Below, piece after piece: positions 60,951-64,000 of a stretch of 64,000 nucleotides of DNA. Source of the stretch: Pseudomonadota bacterium. GTDB taxonomy: Bacteria; Pseudomonadota; Alphaproteobacteria; SHVP01. Under the pieces are notes generated by a model that was given only the letters and a program-made list of their open reading frames with translations, did not search any database and was not told the origin of the DNA. The translations under genes and the position numbers were made by a program. Where the stretch lies: NCBI GenBank assembly GCA_027622715.1, contig JAQBYN010000001.1, positions 1 through 64,000 on the forward strand, given 5' to 3'. Each line of letters starts with the position of its first letter. Position 1 is the first letter of the stretch.

Positions 60951-63317
60951 CTATTTGGACGTCATTACCCAAACGCCGTCCCACGAATCGCCTGGCGGAT
61001 CGTCTTTAAGATGGAGGCACCGGTCAACGTAGGTCTGAGATAGCTTGTCACTGGGATTGCGGGCGAGCGCTTCTCGGAATTTGTCGACGGCCTTATCCCA
61101 CGACCCCGCGCGGTAGTGCTTCATGCCTTCGTTGAAGTAATTCACCACGTCCATAAGGTTGGGAAACGTTTCGTCGGTGTGATAGTCGAGCACTTCATAC
61201 ACGCCGACCGGCTCGGTCTTGCCCTTTACCACCACCATATCGACATCGCGAATTCGGTAGGTGCCGCGCAGCATCTTAACGGTGTTTTCGCTAATCAGAA
61301 TTCTCGCCGAGTACGCTTTGCAGGCGCTCTCAAGCCGGGAGGCTAGATTAACGCCGTCACCGATCAGGGTGTAATCCATACGTTTGGGCGACCCGATGTT
61401 ACCGGAAACAACCGTATCGGTGTTGAGCCCGATCCCCATGTCGACCGGCATCATGCCGCGGGTCTCGCGCTCTTTGTTCCAAGCCCAGAGATCGCGAATC
61501 ATGCTGATTGAGGCACGCACCGCGCGGTCCTCATCGTCGTCATGCGCAATCGGCAAGCCGAACGCCGCCATGATTGCATCGCCGATGAACTTGTCGAGCA
61601 TCCCCTCTTCGCGGGAGATGCAGTCAACCATGATCGTGAAATAGTCGTTGAGAAACGACACTGTTCCCTGGGCGCCCAATTCCTCGGTAAGCGTCGTGAA
61701 GCCGCGAATATCGGAAAAGAGCACTGTTGCCTTTTGGCTGGAACCGCCAAGAATATCTTCGCCGCCGTCGCGCATTAGTCGGTCGGCGATCCCCGGGTCC
61801 ATGTAGCGCGACATGGTCGACTTCATGCGCTTTTCGGAACTGATGTCTTCGACCATCATCATCAGGCCGAGCTTTTCGTCCTCGCCGCCGACCAAAGGAA
61901 GAATCGTCAGATTGGTCGAGATGGTGGCGCCATCGAAACTTAACTCGGCATCGACAAAAATGTCCTGCTCCTGCTCCTCGCGAACCTTCGCTAGCCGTTC
62001 GAGCACCCATGCGTTGTCCCCAACAAAAAACGTCTCGGCCGTCTTGCCGGCGACGTCCGCCGCCCGGGTTTTGAAGATCCGGAGGCCCGCTTTGTTGCAG
62101 GTCACGATGGCACCTTGATCATCAAACGTGATCACGCCGTTCGACATACTTTCCAGCATCGAATCGTTGTAGTTCTTCATCTGCTGGATGTCGTCGAACA
62201 GCTTCGCATTCTCCAACGCAATCGCGACCTGCGCCGTAAACGCCTTGAGTCTGCTTTCGTCTTCGGCGGTGAACGGTCCGCCACGCTTATTGAGTACCTG
62301 GGTGACGCCGATGACCTTGCCGCTCTTGTTGGCGACCGGTACGCAGAGTATCGATCGGGTGAAGAATCCCGTCTGCTTGTCAAAACCGGGGTTGAAGCGA
62401 AGATCGGCGTACGCGTGCGGAATGTTCACGCTCTTTTTGGACGTAAACACCGCGCCTGCAATGCCGGCATTGTTGGGGAGACGGATTTCGCCGATCGTCG
62501 AATCGCCTTGGGCAACGCGCGAAAAAAGTTCGCCCGTCTTCTCGTCGCTCAAGAATAATGTCGAGCGCTCAGCGCCCAGCATCCGCGTCGCTTCGCCCAT
62601 TACGCGCTGGAGCAATGTCCCGAGCTCAAGTTCTGACGTCACGTCCGCGACGAGATCGAGAAACTCCATCTCCCTTTCGCGGCTGTCCTTCATCCGTTCG
62701 ACAAAGACTGTGCTCTGAAGCGCGACTGCCGCCTGCGTTGTCATTTGCTCTAACAAGTGACGGTCATCCTCAGTGAACTTTCCCTCGTTTTTGTTGAGAG
62801 ACTGCATCACGCCGATGACTTCGCCTTTTACCGTCCGGATCGGAACGCAGAGAACGCTCTTGGTCGTAAACCCGGTTTGTTGGTCGATCGCGCGATTGAA
62901 CCGCTCGTCCTTGTAGGCATCGTGGATGATGATGCCTTTACCGTCGGTGAATGCGTGACCGGCGATGCCGCTTGTATTGAGAATCCGAATCTCGCGGCGA
63001 AAGGTCCCTTGTGCGACCCGCGAATACAGCTCGCCGGTTTGGGGGTCATTCAGGAACAGCGTGCCGCGTTCGCAGCCGAGCTCAAATGACGTCATTTCGA
63101 CGAGGGTTTCGAGGATATCGTCGAGCGATTCGATCGACGCGCAGCGCCGCGAGACACTCAGCAGAATTTCGGCATGCCGCAAGCGCGCATCGACGTCCTG
63201 CCGACGATCAGCCTCGGCCGTCGACGCCTCGGCGCCAGTGGCCGGCGCCTTTTTCTTGGCGCGCCCCTTCCGCTGATTAGCCTTGGCCTTTTCCGCCGTT
63301 TCCGACTGCATCGCCAT
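60951..63317 (-). CDS. GAF-GAF-PAS class III adenylate/guanylate cyclase
   Basis: A 788-residue soluble cyclase. A basic Lys/Ala-rich N-terminus is followed by two similar GAF domains (about 48-215 and 225-385, both with ERGTLFL or ERSTLFL, TGEL(Y/F)SRVAQG and SVLCVP or SILCVP), a PAS domain (about 395-510) and the catalytic domain (about 540-690: VLFSDIRGFTTLTEEL, GDAIMAAFG, YTLIGDGVNLASRL). A C-terminal TPR-like helix pair ends DSWDGVWVMTSK. The start overlaps the coiled-coil gene by 41 bases, so the two are coupled. Confidence 0.93.
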   Translation of the reverse strand: MAMQSETAEKAKANQRKGRAKKKAPATGAEASTAEADRRQDVDARLRHAEILLSVSRRCASIESLDDILETLVEMTSFELGCERGTLFLNDPQTGELYSRVAQGTFRREIRILNTSGIAGHAFTDGKGIIIHDAYKDERFNRAIDQQTGFTTKSVLCVPIRTVKGEVIGVMQSLNKNEGKFTEDDRHLLEQMTTQAAVALQSTVFVERMKDSREREMEFLDLVADVTSELELGTLLQRVMGEATRMLGAERSTLFLSDEKTGELFSRVAQGDSTIGEIRLPNNAGIAGAVFTSKKSVNIPHAYADLRFNPGFDKQTGFFTRSILCVPVANKSGKVIGVTQVLNKRGGPFTAEDESRLKAFTAQVAIALENAKLFDDIQQMKNYNDSMLESMSNGVITFDDQGAIVTCNKAGLRIFKTRAADVAGKTAETFFVGDNAWVLERLAKVREEQEQDIFVDAELSFDGATISTNLTILPLVGGEDEKLGLMMMVEDISSEKRMKSTMSRYMDPGIADRLMRDGGEDILGGSSQKATVLFSDIRGFTTLTEELGAQGTVSFLNDYFTIMVDCISREEGMLDKFIGDAIMAAFGLPIAHDDDEDRAVRASISMIRDLWAWNKERETRGMMPVDMGIGLNTDTVVSGNIGSPKRMDYTLIGDGVNLASRLESACKAYSARILISENTVKMLRGTYRIRDVDMVVVKGKTEPVGVYEVLDYHTDETFPNLMDVVNYFNEGMKHYRAGSWDKAVDKFREALARNPSDKLSQTYVDRCLHLKDDPPGDSWDGVWVMTSK

Positions 63318-63951
63318 GCAGGCTCTCCCACTGATCTCGTAGTATGCGAAGGGACTCTTGAAGGTGAGTCACCTCGTTTCGGCGAGCACGCTCTTCGTCG
63401 TGTATTTTACCCTCATATTCCGCGCGTGTCCTATCTAGCGAGTCTCTGAGGGATTGTGCGGCTTCGCGAAGCGTCGCTATCTCTCCGCTCGATTCGGCGA
63501 CCGCGTGTTGGACGTTCCTCTGAGCCTCGAAACGATGGGTGTCAAGTTCGTCGCGGAGCGCCTGAGCCGCGCTTTTAAGCTGTCGAATTTCGTTGGCGGC
63601 GTCTGCCCGCGCTTCCTGGACCCTGGTATCTGCCGCGTGCCGTACGTCGTCCACCTTGTCGCGAAGGCTTTGGGCCGCGGCGCGCAATTGGACGATTTCG
63701 TCGTAGGATTCCGCTCGAGCCTTTTGGACGGCGGCCTCTTTGTCCATGCGTAGGTTATCGAGCTCGTCGCGCAACGCTTGCGCTGTCTCTCTAAGTTGGG
63801 CGATTTCATCTTGCGACCCCGCGGCGGCACGCTGGCCCACGGTTTGCTTCTCGAATTCGCTGCGCTCGAGCTCCTCGCGGAGTGCCGCAGCAGTCAGCCT
63901 GAGCTGCCGTATTTCCGTTTCAAGTTCGTGCAGCTTTTCAGCGTTATCCAT
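63277..63951 (-). CDS. Coiled-coil protein with 36-residue tandem repeats
   Basis: A 224-residue, almost wholly helical protein. Five full 36-residue repeats and a partial sixth follow the pattern E(I/V)xxL-x(4)-A(Q/A)(A/S)LR(D/E)xLD. The first begins at EIRQLRLTAAALREELE and the last at EVTHLQESLRILRDQ. Thirty-six residues equal ten alpha-helical turns, so the hydrophobic stripe runs straight. No catalytic domain is present. Its end overlaps the start of the GAF cyclase, suggesting a scaffold or dimerisation partner (inference). The ATG at 63951 is chosen over one four codons earlier. Confidence 0.85.
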   Translation of the reverse strand: MDNAEKLHELETEIRQLRLTAAALREELERSEFEKQTVGQRAAAGSQDEIAQLRETAQALRDELDNLRMDKEAAVQKARAESYDEIVQLRAAAQSLRDKVDDVRHAADTRVQEARADAANEIRQLKSAAQALRDELDTHRFEAQRNVQHAVAESSGEIATLREAAQSLRDSLDRTRAEYEGKIHDEERARRNEVTHLQESLRILRDQWESLHGDAVGNGGKGQG

Positions 63952-64000
63952 TGCGTCCCGCAACCAAAGCTTGCGACCGCACCGACCGCAAGCGCAAAAT

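Noticed and set aside
1-64000. tRNA, rRNA and CRISPR arrays
   Set aside because: I looked for conserved rRNA segments, tRNA-like cloverleaf arms and regularly spaced repeats and recognised none; short tRNAs could still be missed by eye.

Overview
The window reads as chromosomal DNA of a GC-rich alphaproteobacterium, probably of the Rhodospirillales type (inference). The support is an aapJQMP amino-acid ABC operon, an MlaFED-type lipid transporter whose permease carries a STAS domain, a KorAB 2-oxoacid:ferredoxin oxidoreductase next to an FprA-type reductase, and uniformly GC-rich codon use. No rRNA, tRNA or CRISPR array was recognised. The left edge lies inside an IS3-family element that interrupts an unidentified gene.

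Region 1 (0.5-31.3 kb) is rich in uncharacterised metabolic enzymes. It holds an SDR, four genes that each encode two fused alpha/beta-hydrolase domains, a luciferase-like monooxygenase, three paralogous SAM methyltransferases with a shared extra N-terminal domain, an ABM monooxygenase, a class II aldolase, an AhpD-like protein, SnoaL-like proteins (one a tandem fusion), a UbiX-like flavin prenyltransferase, an isocitrate-lyase-superfamily enzyme, an FAD oxidase, a two-subunit CoA-transferase and a CaiB/BaiF protein. The eight fused hydrolase domains and one single-domain relative all lack serine at the nucleophile elbow; they carry His, Gln, Asn or Ala there. This is the most unusual feature of the window. 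A small mer-type module (merR, frameshifted merT, merP, GDCCVxC protein; no merA) lies inside the region.

Region 2 (31.3-44.9 kb) starts with a DUF5666/DUF6502 gene pair diverging from a pentapeptide-repeat/secreted-protein pair, with two related palindromic sites between them. Next come an operon of two PuuE-like deacetylases plus an isochorismatase-type hydrolase, an Hpt protein paired with a receiver that has Asn at the phospho-acceptor position, korAB, an FprA-type reductase and an MBL-fold hydrolase.

Region 3 (44.9-64 kb) is mostly housekeeping: an ADP-ribosylglycohydrolase, an Asp/Glu-racemase-superfamily protein with only one of the two usual cysteines, the Mla-type transporter, cytochrome c, the aap operon with a trailing GNAT gene, and a signalling block. 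That block holds a GAF-HD-GYP protein, a CHASE2 cyclase, pgk, and a GAF-GAF-PAS cyclase translationally coupled to a coiled-coil protein built of exact 36-residue repeats. Two genes are broken by small indels: merT by an apparent single-base loss, and a methyltransferase by a 7-bp tandem-repeat expansion.
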